The translations under genes and the position numbers were made by a program. 64,000 nucleotides of DNA from Gammaproteobacteria bacterium (lineage in GTDB: Bacteria; Pseudomonadota; Gammaproteobacteria; SZUA-140), in the NCBI GenBank assembly GCA_021648525.1, contig JAKISP010000016.1, positions 1 to 64,000 of the forward strand, written 5' to 3'. Below the pieces are notes generated by a model, which was not told the DNA's origin, ran no database searches, and saw nothing but the letters and a program-made list of their open reading frames with translations. Below are positions 45,480 to 54,241 of this stretch, one piece after another. Position 1 is the first letter of the stretch. Each line of letters starts with the position of its first letter.

Positions 45480-47261
45480 ATGAATAACAAACTCATCGTC
45501 ATCACCACTGCCTCCACCTTGCTGCTAACTTGTGGCCTTAGTAACGCTGCCAGCTTCAATCACAACGGCCTCCAGGGGCAGATCGATACCACCCTCTCAT
45601 ACGGCCTCGCCAGTCGTGTGGAAAGCCGCGACCAGCGCATTATTGGCATCGCCAACGGTGGCACTGCCTTTGGCGCCAATAGTGATGATGGCAATCTAAA
45701 CTATGATAAAGGCATTATCAGCAACGCATTCAAAGTAACCTCCGAAATGGAGCTGAGCTACCAGAACTATGGTGCCTTTGTGCGCGCCTCGGCCTTCTAT
45801 GATATTGAAAATGAAAAAGGCGACCGCGCTCGCACCCCGTTAAGTGAAAAGACGCTGGACCTGTCCGGCAGTGCTGTCAAATTACTCGATGCCTATCTAT
45901 GGAGTCAGTTTAATATTAGCAACCAGCACGCCGAAGTGCGCATTGGTAATCAGCTACTCAGTTGGGGTGAGAGTACCTTTATTCAGAACAGCATCAACAC
46001 CATTAACCCGGTGGATGTCTCAAAAATCCGCGTACCCGGAGCAGAGCTACGCGAAGCGTTAATTCCGGTACCTATTCTTTCTGCTGCGATGGACACCAGC
46101 GACAACACCAGTATTGAACTCTTCTACCAGCTTAAGTGGGAGAAGACCATAGCAGACCCGGTCGGCTCCTATTTCAGCGCCAATGATTTTGCCGCCGATG
46201 GTGGCTCCCGCGTCATGCTCGGCTGGGGCGCGGTGCCTGATCAAATTTCACCTGGCACGGTCGTATCCCCTCCTGCCACCACCGCCGTCGTATCACGCGC
46301 GCCTGATCAGGAAGCGAAAGATAGCGGTCAGTTTGGCCTCGCCTTCCGCCTCTACTCTGAAGCGCTCAATAACACCGAGTTCGGTTTCTATTACATCAAT
46401 TACCACAGTCGCCTACCACTGATTGGTGCCATCACTGGTACTGCCGCCGCGACCCTCGGCGTTGACCCTAACGGCCAGAGCTATGTTGAAAGTGCACGCT
46501 ATTTCATCAGCTATCCAGAAGACATCAAACTCTACGGCCTGAGTTTTAATACATTGTTAGGGCGTTCGGGCATTGCGCTACAGGGGGAGGTCTCCTACCG
46601 CCAGGATGTACCACTGCAGATCGACGATATAGAGATCCTGCTGGCCGCCCTTGGTGCTCAGGCCAATCTATCACCCGCGGCCGCCCTGCTCGCTAACGAA
46701 GGGCAGTTAGGATTAGTTGGATTTGAAACGGTCATCCCCGGTTATCTACGTCGCGATGTCAGCCAGACACAGGTCACCGCCACTAAAATCTTCGGCCCCG
46801 CCTGGGGAGCCAACGCAACAGTATTACTCGGTGAAGTGGGTGTGACCACCGTGCTCGATATGCCAGACAAAGAGGTGCTGCGGCTGAACGGCCCCGGCAC
46901 CTTTGTCAGCGGTAACCCCAACCTCGCGCCACTTCACCAGAATAGCTATGAGACGGCAGACCGCTTTGCGGACCAGGTCTCATGGGGCTATCGCCTGTTA
47001 GCCAGGATGCAGTTTGATAACGTTTATAAAAGCATCAACCTGGCACCCCGCATTGCATGGCAACATGATGTTAACGGCATCTCCCCTGGCCCCGCTGGTA
47101 ACTTTATTGAAGGCCGCAGGGCGGTGACACTCGGTCTCAGCGGCGATTATCAAAACGTCTACAGTGCCGACATCAGCTACACCCGTTTCAGCGGCGCAGG
47201 GCGCTACAACCTGATTAACGATCGCGATTTCATTGCGGCCAACATTAAATACTCTTTTTAA
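45480..47261 (+). CDS. DUF1302 outer-membrane beta-barrel-like protein
   Basis: The 593 residues have a signal peptide (IVITTASTLLLTCGLSNAA) and the DUF1302 signature start GLQGQIDTTLSYGLASRVESRDQ, then DDGNLNYDKGIISNAFKVTSEMEL, VRIGNQLLSWGESTFIQNSIN and a final aromatic strand FIAANIKYSF. Length, strand pattern and terminal Phe suggest an outer-membrane barrel. The function is not established; the family co-occurs with DUF1329 and MMPL proteins, as here. AGGAG lies upstream. Confidence 0.88.
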   Translation: MNNKLIVITTASTLLLTCGLSNAASFNHNGLQGQIDTTLSYGLASRVESRDQRIIGIANGGTAFGANSDDGNLNYDKGIISNAFKVTSEMELSYQNYGAFVRASAFYDIENEKGDRARTPLSEKTLDLSGSAVKLLDAYLWSQFNISNQHAEVRIGNQLLSWGESTFIQNSINTINPVDVSKIRVPGAELREALIPVPILSAAMDTSDNTSIELFYQLKWEKTIADPVGSYFSANDFAADGGSRVMLGWGAVPDQISPGTVVSPPATTAVVSRAPDQEAKDSGQFGLAFRLYSEALNNTEFGFYYINYHSRLPLIGAITGTAAATLGVDPNGQSYVESARYFISYPEDIKLYGLSFNTLLGRSGIALQGEVSYRQDVPLQIDDIEILLAALGAQANLSPAAALLANEGQLGLVGFETVIPGYLRRDVSQTQVTATKIFGPAWGANATVLLGEVGVTTVLDMPDKEVLRLNGPGTFVSGNPNLAPLHQNSYETADRFADQVSWGYRLLARMQFDNVYKSINLAPRIAWQHDVNGISPGPAGNFIEGRRAVTLGLSGDYQNVYSADISYTRFSGAGRYNLINDRDFIAANIKYSF

Positions 47262-47272
47262 GGAGCAGCGCA

Positions 47273-48685
47273 ATGACAACACTGACTCAAGGCTCAACCC
47301 CCAGCCACCCCTCAGACAGACTCTTCTCGGCACGTAGCGCGGCCTCACTGCTGTTTGCGATGACGCTAAGCACACTATCTGCCACCGCATCGGCCCAACC
47401 AGACGCCGACGAAATTGCGCGCCTCGGGAATGATCTAACCCCGATGGGCGCGATCAAGGCGGGCAATAGCGATGGCACTATTCCCCCCTGGGAAGGCGGC
47501 ATTACCACTCCACCCGCAGGCTATAAAAAAGGCGACCACCACCCAGACCCATATGCAGATGATAAAATACGCTTCACCATCACCAAAGATAATATGGCAC
47601 AATATGCCGACAAGCTCTCTGCTGGCCACAAAGCGATGCTCGAAGCCTACGACAGTTTTTATATCAACGTTTACCCTACTAAACGTAGCGCCGCCGCGCC
47701 ACAACGGATCTACGATGCGGCGATCAAAAATGCCTCCAGCGCAACGTTAACGGCAAATGGCAATGGCGTCACCGGCGCGGCAATCACCATTCCTTTTCCA
47801 CTTCCCGCATCAGGGCTGGAGGCGATCTGGAATCATATTTTACGCTGGCGCGGCGTGACCACCGCACGTCACTTTTCTCAGACCGCACCCAGCCGTAATG
47901 GCGACTATACGCTGGTGAAATTTTATGATGAATTCCACATGCAGTACGCCAAAGAGGGGATGACAGAAGAGAAACTCAATAACATCATCATTCATTTCAA
48001 ACAGCAGGTACTCGCACCACCTCGCCTCGCCGGTGGGATTCTTCTGATACATGAGACCATGGATCAATTTAAAGAACCACGTAAAGCGTGGCTCTATAAC
48101 CCAGGACAACGCCGAGTACGACGCGCCCCTAACGTCGCTTTTGACAACCCCGGCATCGCTTCAGACGGGATGCGCACCACCGATCAATACGACATGTTTA
48201 CCGGCAGCCCTGAACGTTATGACTGGCAACTGGTTGGCCGCGAGGAGATTTACGTCCCCTACAATAGCTACAAACTACATAGCGACAACCTGAAATACGA
48301 TGACATTCTAAAACCGCTACACATCAACCCGGAACATCTGCGTTACGAATTACACCGTGTGTGGATCGTTGAAGCCACCGTAAAAGAGGGCATGCGCCAT
48401 CTCTATAAACGCCGCACCTTTTATATCGACGAAGATTCATGGCAAATTTTGCTGGTAGATCAGTATGACAAACGTGACCAGTTATGGCGCGTATCAGAAG
48501 GGCATGTGATTAACTACTATGAGATGCCGATGTTGTGGACCACACTCGAAGTCCATACCGACCTGCAGGCCGGGCGCTACCTTGCCTTCGGACTTGATAA
48601 TGAAGATAAAATGTATGAGTTTGGTTTTGAACGCAGCGCAGCCGATTACACCCCCGCAGCACTACGACGCGATGGCCGCCGCTAA
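47273..48685 (+). CDS. DUF1329 periplasmic protein (LolB-like fold family)
   Basis: The 470 residues have a signal peptide (AASLLFAMTLSTLSATASA) and the DUF1329 hallmarks: ARLGNDLTPMGAIKAGNSDGTIPPWEGG, KIRFTITKDNMAQYADKLSAG, YNPGQRRVRRAPNVAFDNPG, RYDWQLVGREEIYVPYNSY and RRTFYIDEDSWQILLVDQYD. The family is described as related to outer-membrane lipoprotein-sorting proteins, i.e. a lipid-binding fold. It always seems to travel with DUF1302. AAGGAG lies 11 bp after the previous stop. Confidence 0.88.
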   Translation: MTTLTQGSTPSHPSDRLFSARSAASLLFAMTLSTLSATASAQPDADEIARLGNDLTPMGAIKAGNSDGTIPPWEGGITTPPAGYKKGDHHPDPYADDKIRFTITKDNMAQYADKLSAGHKAMLEAYDSFYINVYPTKRSAAAPQRIYDAAIKNASSATLTANGNGVTGAAITIPFPLPASGLEAIWNHILRWRGVTTARHFSQTAPSRNGDYTLVKFYDEFHMQYAKEGMTEEKLNNIIIHFKQQVLAPPRLAGGILLIHETMDQFKEPRKAWLYNPGQRRVRRAPNVAFDNPGIASDGMRTTDQYDMFTGSPERYDWQLVGREEIYVPYNSYKLHSDNLKYDDILKPLHINPEHLRYELHRVWIVEATVKEGMRHLYKRRTFYIDEDSWQILLVDQYDKRDQLWRVSEGHVINYYEMPMLWTTLEVHTDLQAGRYLAFGLDNEDKMYEFGFERSAADYTPAALRRDGRR

Positions 48686-48736
48686 TAAAGCAGATAACAG
48701 TGAGACTGATCACATAGCCACAACGTTTAACCCGGC

Positions 48737-49717
48737 ATGAATTTTTTGCAGCCTCGCACAGCACTCAGCCTGCATGCATTGATCGCGGCTGCGCTGCTAT
48801 TCAGTACATCATTTTCGACTGCTGCCATCGCAGAGCGGGTTGATAGTGCCGCCGCAGTACCATCGAAGCTCGCAGTGCATTCGCTGTTGCTCGACGGTGC
48901 ACAGCAAACCGGACTCATGGTGGTCGTTGGCGAGCGCGGCCATATTCTCTATAGCCATGACGAAGGCCATCACTGGTTACAGGCAAGCGTCCCGACCCAG
49001 GTATTATTAACCGGCGTTCACCTGCATGATGCTCAGCTTGGCTGGGCAGTGGGTCATGACGCCACCATTCTGCGCACACAGGATGGCGCAAAAACCTGGC
49101 AATTAGTGTATCGCGATATTGATGGACAGGCGCCACTGCTGGATGTCTGGTTTAGCACTGCACAGCATGGCCTTGCTATTGGTGCCTATGGCCTGCTACT
49201 CACCACCCAGGATGGTGGCGACAGCTGGCAACAAAAAATAATCAGTGAAGAGGATGACTTTCACCTCAACCACATCACAACCACCAACGATGGCACATTA
49301 TTCATCGCCGCCGAAGCCGGCATGATCTATCGCTCTGATGATAATGGCAAACAGTGGCAGCCCCTGCCCTCTCCCTATCATGGCTCTTTTTTTGGCTCGC
49401 TACCGGTCAATGAACAATCACTCTTTTTATTTGGCCTAAGAGGCCATCTGTTCATCTCTAATAACCGAGGAGAGCAGTGGCAAGCAGTCCCGACCAACAC
49501 CACCGCGATGCTCACCGCAGGGCTCAGGGGAAGTGATGGGCGCTGTTATATCAGCGGTCTCAGTGGCACCCTACTCATCGCGCCGTACTGTAATGAAACT
49601 GAAATCGAACTAAAACAGCTACCAGAGCGCAATGGTATTGCTGCCATGCTGCAAGGTGATGACGCGATCATTCTCATTGGTGAAGCAGGTGTCACCAGGT
49701 TCACACCCAATGAATAA
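48737..49717 (+). CDS. YCF48/BNR-like beta-propeller protein
   Basis: The 326 residues have a signal peptide (LHALIAAALLFSTSFSTAAIA) followed by WD/BNR-like repeats typical of the YCF48 (HCF136) family: GERGHILYSHDEGHHWLQAS, GHDATILRTQDGAKTWQLVYR, GAYGLLLTTQDGGDSWQQK, AEAGMIYRSDDNGKQWQPL. It is probably a periplasmic propeller acting as a scaffold or assembly factor for its operon partners. The chloroplast homologue assembles photosystem II, which is unrelated in role here. Confidence 0.86.
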   Translation: MNFLQPRTALSLHALIAAALLFSTSFSTAAIAERVDSAAAVPSKLAVHSLLLDGAQQTGLMVVVGERGHILYSHDEGHHWLQASVPTQVLLTGVHLHDAQLGWAVGHDATILRTQDGAKTWQLVYRDIDGQAPLLDVWFSTAQHGLAIGAYGLLLTTQDGGDSWQQKIISEEDDFHLNHITTTNDGTLFIAAEAGMIYRSDDNGKQWQPLPSPYHGSFFGSLPVNEQSLFLFGLRGHLFISNNRGEQWQAVPTNTTAMLTAGLRGSDGRCYISGLSGTLLIAPYCNETEIELKQLPERNGIAAMLQGDDAIILIGEAGVTRFTPNE

Positions 49718-49731
49718 TGGCTCGATAACGG

Positions 49732-52065
49732 ATGAATAACATCAGCAGTGTACTAGAGCGCATACTGTTCGCTCACCGCAAGGTGGTGATTGCACTATTT
49801 GTCATCATTACCGCTGTGATGCTCTACTCCACCACCCAGCTACGCATCGATGCCGGTTTTACCAAGCTGCTCCCGATGAAGCATGAATACATGCAGACCT
49901 TTAGCAAACACCAACAATCATTTGGTGGTGCCAACCGTATCCTTATCGCCTTAATGATGAAAGAAGGCGACATTTTCAATAAGCCCTTCTTCGATCATCT
50001 GGCCGCCGTCACCGATGAAGTCTTTTTTATTCCCGGTGTCGATCGCACCCGCGTCACCTCTCTCTTTACCCCCAATGTACGTTTCACAGAGGTGGTCGAA
50101 GATGGCATTGCGGGTGGCAATGTGATCCCCGCTGATTTTGAACCCACCCCGGAAGGGCTACAGCAGGTTCGGCAAAATATTATTAAGGCCGGTATTGTCG
50201 GCCGTCTGGTCGCTAATGATTTCAGTGGCGCACTGATCAGCGTGCAGCTACAGGAGTTCCACCCGCAAACTGGTGAGCCACTCAACTACATTGAAGTGGC
50301 TGATCTGCTGGAAGAGAACATTCGTCAGAAATATCAGCACAACAACATTGATATTGCACTCGACATCCACCTCATCGGCTTTGCCAAGGCAGTCGGTGAC
50401 ATTGCCAACGGCGCATCCCGCGTGGTGATGTTTTTTGCAATCGCCTTTTTCATCACCGCCCTGCTCACCTATGCCAATACCCGCTCAATTCGCCTCACCA
50501 CCGCACTGCTGAGCAGCGCACTCATTGCAGTGGTGTGGCAACTCGGCTTATTGCCCATGCTAGGTTATGGGATTGACCCGATGTCCGTACTCATACCCTT
50601 TCTGGTATTCGCCATTGCGGTCAGCCACGGGGTGCAGATGGTGGGCAACCAGCTCACCGAGATTACGAGCGGGCAAGCACCAGAAGCCGCCGCACGCATC
50701 TGCTTTCGGCGCCTGCTGATTCCCAGCACCATCGCACTCGCCAGTGACACACTCGGCTTCATCACCATCTACCTGATCGAGATCAGGGTCATCCAGGAGA
50801 TGGCGATCACCGCCAGCCTCGGGATTGCAGTGATTATTCTCAGTAACCTGCTGCTACTACCGATCCTGATCTCATATATCACACCACGTCCACAGCAGAT
50901 CAATAAACTTAGAAATCGCGCCGAACGGATGAAAAAGGTCTGGCGTATCGTCGCCCTGGCCGCCACCGCCAAACCCGCGCAGATCATTATCGCACTGTCA
51001 CTCGTGCTGACTGTCGTCGGCGGCTGGAAGGCATTAGAGGTGAGTATTGGCGACCTTCAGCGCGGAGTACCCGAGCTACGAGCCGATGCCCGTTACAACA
51101 TTGATACCCAGGTTATCGCCGATAAATTTTCAATCGGGGTTGACCTATTAACGGTGATTGTCGAGACCAGCGCCGAAGGCTGTATCAAACATAGTGTAAT
51201 GAGTGCCATCGATAATTTTCAATGGCATATGCAAAATGTTGCGGGAGTACAATCCGTCGTCGCGATGCCCGGTATTGTCAAGACCATTAATGCAGGCTGG
51301 AATGAAGGTGCGATGAAGTGGCGTGTGTTACCACGTAATGAGTCAGCCCTTGCACAGTCAGTCGCCTACATCCCCACCAGCAGTGGCCTGCTGAATACCG
51401 ATTGCAGCGTAATGCCGGTACTCATTTTCACCGATGACCACAAAGCAACCACCATCAATACCATCATCACCGCAGTTAAAGATTACCGCTCTCAGCAGCC
51501 GCATGATGAGGTGGAATTCTTACTCGCCACCGGTAACGTCGGTGTGATGGCGGCTACCAATGAAGAGATCGAACGGGCACAGTTCCCGATTCTGTTTTAC
51601 CTCTTCAGCGCGATCTTTATTTTATGCCTGATTACCTTTCGCTCCATCGGTGCAACGTTCTCTATTATGCTCCCGCTTGGGCTGGTGTCACTGCTCGCCT
51701 ACGCATTGATGGCGATAATGGATATCGGCCTCAAGGTCGCCACCCTCCCCGTTGTCGCCCTCGGGGTCGGGGTCGGGGTCGACTACGGGATATATATCTA
51801 CAGCCGATTACGTGAGTTTATGCAGACCGAAAGCTCACTCTACGAGGCCTACTGGAAAACCCTCTGTCAAACCGGCAGTGGCGTGCTCTTTACTGCCATC
51901 ACACTCGCCATTGGCCTCACCAGCTGGATATTTTCACCACTTAAATTCCAGGCAGACATGGGCATCCTGCTCACCTTTATGTTTTTGGTGAATATGCTGG
52001 GGGCGATATTTTTACTGCCAGCGCTAGTCTGCTGGTTTAACAAGTCAACAACAAAAACCGCTTAA
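49732..52065 (+). CDS. MMPL/RND-family transporter (HpnN-like)
   Basis: The 777-residue polytopic protein has two homologous halves, each with one membrane helix, a periplasmic loop and a sterol-sensing-like bundle of helices. Recognisable segments are LRIDAGFTKLLPMKHEYMQTF, PFLVFAIAVSHGVQMVGNQL, TIALASDTLGFITIYLI and, in the second half, VALGVGVGVDYGIYIYSRLRE and ITLAIGLTSWIFSPLKFQADMG. MMPL/HpnN proteins move hydrophobic molecules (lipids, hopanoids) from the inner membrane. It is the last gene of the lipase-DUF1302-DUF1329-YCF48 operon, 14 bp after the previous stop. Confidence 0.9.
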   Translation: MNNISSVLERILFAHRKVVIALFVIITAVMLYSTTQLRIDAGFTKLLPMKHEYMQTFSKHQQSFGGANRILIALMMKEGDIFNKPFFDHLAAVTDEVFFIPGVDRTRVTSLFTPNVRFTEVVEDGIAGGNVIPADFEPTPEGLQQVRQNIIKAGIVGRLVANDFSGALISVQLQEFHPQTGEPLNYIEVADLLEENIRQKYQHNNIDIALDIHLIGFAKAVGDIANGASRVVMFFAIAFFITALLTYANTRSIRLTTALLSSALIAVVWQLGLLPMLGYGIDPMSVLIPFLVFAIAVSHGVQMVGNQLTEITSGQAPEAAARICFRRLLIPSTIALASDTLGFITIYLIEIRVIQEMAITASLGIAVIILSNLLLLPILISYITPRPQQINKLRNRAERMKKVWRIVALAATAKPAQIIIALSLVLTVVGGWKALEVSIGDLQRGVPELRADARYNIDTQVIADKFSIGVDLLTVIVETSAEGCIKHSVMSAIDNFQWHMQNVAGVQSVVAMPGIVKTINAGWNEGAMKWRVLPRNESALAQSVAYIPTSSGLLNTDCSVMPVLIFTDDHKATTINTIITAVKDYRSQQPHDEVEFLLATGNVGVMAATNEEIERAQFPILFYLFSAIFILCLITFRSIGATFSIMLPLGLVSLLAYALMAIMDIGLKVATLPVVALGVGVGVDYGIYIYSRLREFMQTESSLYEAYWKTLCQTGSGVLFTAITLAIGLTSWIFSPLKFQADMGILLTFMFLVNMLGAIFLLPALVCWFNKSTTKTA

Positions 52066-52090
52066 AATGTAACAAACAACCGCACTAAAT

Positions 52091-52163
52091 AAGGTCAGAC
52101 TCAAAAATTAACATGATGTGTTTCCATCTGTCGTTTATTCAATACAGATCCTGCTCTGACCTT
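52091..52163. repeat. Inverted repeat after the MMPL gene
   Basis: A perfect 9-bp inverted repeat, aaggtcaga (52091-52099) and tctgacctt (52155-52163), encloses 55 bp. It lies in a gene-free scar and may be the edge of an old element. There is no T run, so it is not a clear terminator. Confidence 0.5.
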
Positions 52164-52318
52164 CAGTGCAAATTAGCAGCGTATTACCGGCACTGCCTGG
52201 CTCGAAAAACCCCACTATCTTCAACACATCTGAGCTGTTTTGACTGCCGTCTTGAATGGCATCGATGCTGAACGCAGGGTTTGATGGAGAACCAGTAGTG
52301 GCTACCACCAACAGGTGA
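52135..52318 (-). pseudogene. C-terminal gene remnant, truncated near an IS-like end
   Basis: A minus-strand frame reads LLVVATTGSPSNPAFSID, then AIQDGSQNSSDVLKIVGFFE and GSAGNTLLICTEGQSRICIE followed by TAA (52135). It looks like the end of a real secreted or surface protein but has no start. It is cut off where an IS3-like terminus begins (about 52320). Family unknown. Confidence 0.4.
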
Positions 52319-52319
52319 A

Positions 52320-52348
52320 GTGTGGCACCCTAAAACTGGACAGCTTAT
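52320..52348. mobile_element. Remnant of an IS3-like terminus
   Basis: The string tgtggcaccctaaaactgg followed by acag resembles the terminal repeats of IS3-family elements (TGTCCAGTTTTAGGG... read on the other strand). No transposase is left nearby. It marks a past insertion between the MMPL operon and the porin gene. Confidence 0.4.
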
Positions 52349-52437
52349 TAAGCTCTGATATCTAATGAGAGATAAGAAAAATAAAAAATATTCCTTCAGT
52401 ACTCGGAATAAATTTATAATTACGACGTTATCTGAGT

Positions 52438-53508
52438 ATGAATCCATATGAAATAAAGCAAATGAAAGGTATTTTCACTGTCACCTTATGGCTGATTTTG
52501 ATGACCTTACTGATGACGCCGTCTGCAGAGGCAAAACAACTCAAATATCAGAAAAATGGCGTTGAGGCCTGGGCACGTATAACAGTTGCGTCACAAATTG
52601 CAGCATGGAATACCCAGATGGTTCTTCGTGATAAGGACCCCTGGCGCAATGATGCATCGCTGCGAGTCAATGTTGAATGGCTTAGCCTTAATGCCCTGAT
52701 TTATGGTTTACGTGTTGAGTATGACGCTAAGCCCCGTACTGCTGAAGCATTGCAGCGCGATGAAATCTACGCCTATGTGGCGGGTGACTTTGGACGAGTG
52801 GAAATCGGCGAACAGGATGGCCCCGCAGATAGACTTGCTTACCGTGCACCGATTATTGGACTGGGGCAAATACGGGGGGATTTTACCCGTTATGTCGGAC
52901 GACAGGCTCTGTTGTCTGCTTATGATACCAGGGATGCGACAAAACTCATCTATCTTTCCGCACCTTCAAATGGCTGGCGTTATGGTCTCTCTTATGCACC
53001 GAAGTTAACTTCAAAACTGGATGCCGTGCGAGCGCGTGATCGTACGATCCAGCGTAATGCAATCGAAATCGGAACACAATATCAAAAGGATCTAGGCAAC
53101 TGGATTGGCGGACTTAGTGGCACCTATGTAACAGCCAATGCTGACCCCATTACCGAGCGTGCAGATATTAGCTCCTGGAGTTTTGGTGGCGAAATGCGGC
53201 GTGATCATCTTGTTTTAGGCGCGGCATATGTATGGCGCGGTGATAGTAATAGACGAACAAGAGACTACAATCAGAGAGAGATAAATATTGGTGTTTCCTG
53301 GCGTGGGCCAAAATGGCGAGCAGCTCTGTCCACTTCCCGTACCACTTCGTCCAGTCGAGACTACAAAGTGATCGGCATAGGTATTTCAATGAAAGTCACT
53401 CGCTGGATTAACTGGCGCACCGACCTTGTTCAATATGATGAAACGACTCTTTCCCGTGGATCACAGCAAGCAACCGTGCTACTTAGCGAGCTTGAGTTGC
53501 GAATTTAA
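52438..53508 (+). CDS. Gram-negative porin-like outer-membrane protein
   Basis: The 356 residues have a signal peptide (GIFTVTLWLILMTLLMTPSAEA) and the amphipathic strand pattern of general porins, including the segment EIYAYVAGDFGRVEIGEQDGPADRL that matches the conserved strand/L3 region of the Porin_4 family, many Arg/Tyr-rich strands, and the C-terminal strand ATVLLSELELRI. It is probably a trimeric diffusion channel. The first ATG has no clear ribosome site; an inner ATG at 52462 begins the signal peptide more directly. The gene is flanked by remnants on both sides. Confidence 0.75.
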   Translation: MNPYEIKQMKGIFTVTLWLILMTLLMTPSAEAKQLKYQKNGVEAWARITVASQIAAWNTQMVLRDKDPWRNDASLRVNVEWLSLNALIYGLRVEYDAKPRTAEALQRDEIYAYVAGDFGRVEIGEQDGPADRLAYRAPIIGLGQIRGDFTRYVGRQALLSAYDTRDATKLIYLSAPSNGWRYGLSYAPKLTSKLDAVRARDRTIQRNAIEIGTQYQKDLGNWIGGLSGTYVTANADPITERADISSWSFGGEMRRDHLVLGAAYVWRGDSNRRTRDYNQREINIGVSWRGPKWRAALSTSRTTSSSRDYKVIGIGISMKVTRWINWRTDLVQYDETTLSRGSQQATVLLSELELRI

Positions 53509-54241
53509 TCTTCCCCATATTCATTCTGAACTAGTACATCAATCCCTTTTTATTGACGGATCAATTGACCTGCCTGCCCTCATAGCGCCAATAATAGGTG
53601 TTTTAGGCAAGGTACTTGCAGGGGATGGTTGCTACCTCCACATAAATGATGACCCGCCAGTATAAAGTGGGTCATGTATTAGAAAATACTTCAGTTGGAC
53701 GGAATGAATACCCTCTTTCAGCGGCCAGAACAGGGTGTAATGAGACCGAATAATCATTTTATTCCAGAACATTCATTTTATTCCAGCACGTTACAACGCA
53801 GTCATCATGTGCCGAAGGCGTAGCTTAATCTCAGTTGTTAATTTCATATCAATAACGTGATGTAAAGTTTAGATGATATTTTTCTCTAAGGGATTCAGGT
53901 TTATAGATAAATACGTTTTGTTAAGTCAATGCTAGTTTTAATAGAATCCAGTCTAATTCTTAATGTCGGTAAAAATAATTCCATTGTTACGGAATAAACA
54001 TTAATCGAGTTCGTTGTTTAAGTTGTAAATTGACATAAATATTATCAACAATATGGAAATCATCATGCTGCATATTATCGAAATAAACCATAGTCATGTT
54101 CAAATCAATAATGAAAATATAGTATTGATGAAATTAAAAAAACTGATAACCATCAAGCACTGGTTCTGACTGTCAAACATCATTCCTGAATACAGAATAT
54201 TTTACTTTCATTCCCTGCTATTTTATTAAGAGTTTATTGAA
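53509..54241. other. Gene-free stretch with decayed sequence
   Basis: No intact gene is present. About 53528-53665 a plus-strand frame reads SLFIDGSIDLPALIAPIIGV, then LGKVLAGDGCYLHINDDPP, which resembles the start of a GAF domain, and then stops; it is likely a gene fragment. A 19-bp tandem duplication (cattttattccag..., 53755-53773 and 53774-53792, two mismatches) follows. From 53830 on the sequence becomes strongly AT-rich up to the glycosyltransferase cluster and probably holds its promoter. Confidence 0.45.
53755..53792 (+). repeat. 19-bp direct tandem duplication
   Basis: Two adjacent 19-bp copies beginning cattttattccag, with 17 of 19 positions identical, lie in the gene-free stretch upstream of the glycosyltransferase cluster. 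Function unknown; it could be paired binding sites or a slippage product. Confidence 0.6.

Noticed and set aside
48737..49717. Photosystem II assembly factor suggesting a phototroph
   Set aside because: YCF48-like propellers are common in non-photosynthetic bacteria next to MMPL transporters; nothing else in the window suggests phototrophy.
52091..52163. Intrinsic terminator for the MMPL operon
   Set aside because: The 9-bp stem encloses 55 bp and is not followed by a T run.
52184..52447. 87-residue minus-strand frame
   Set aside because: A different frame of the same strand gives a more protein-like sequence ending in ICIE-stop; this one crosses the IS-like end and looks random.
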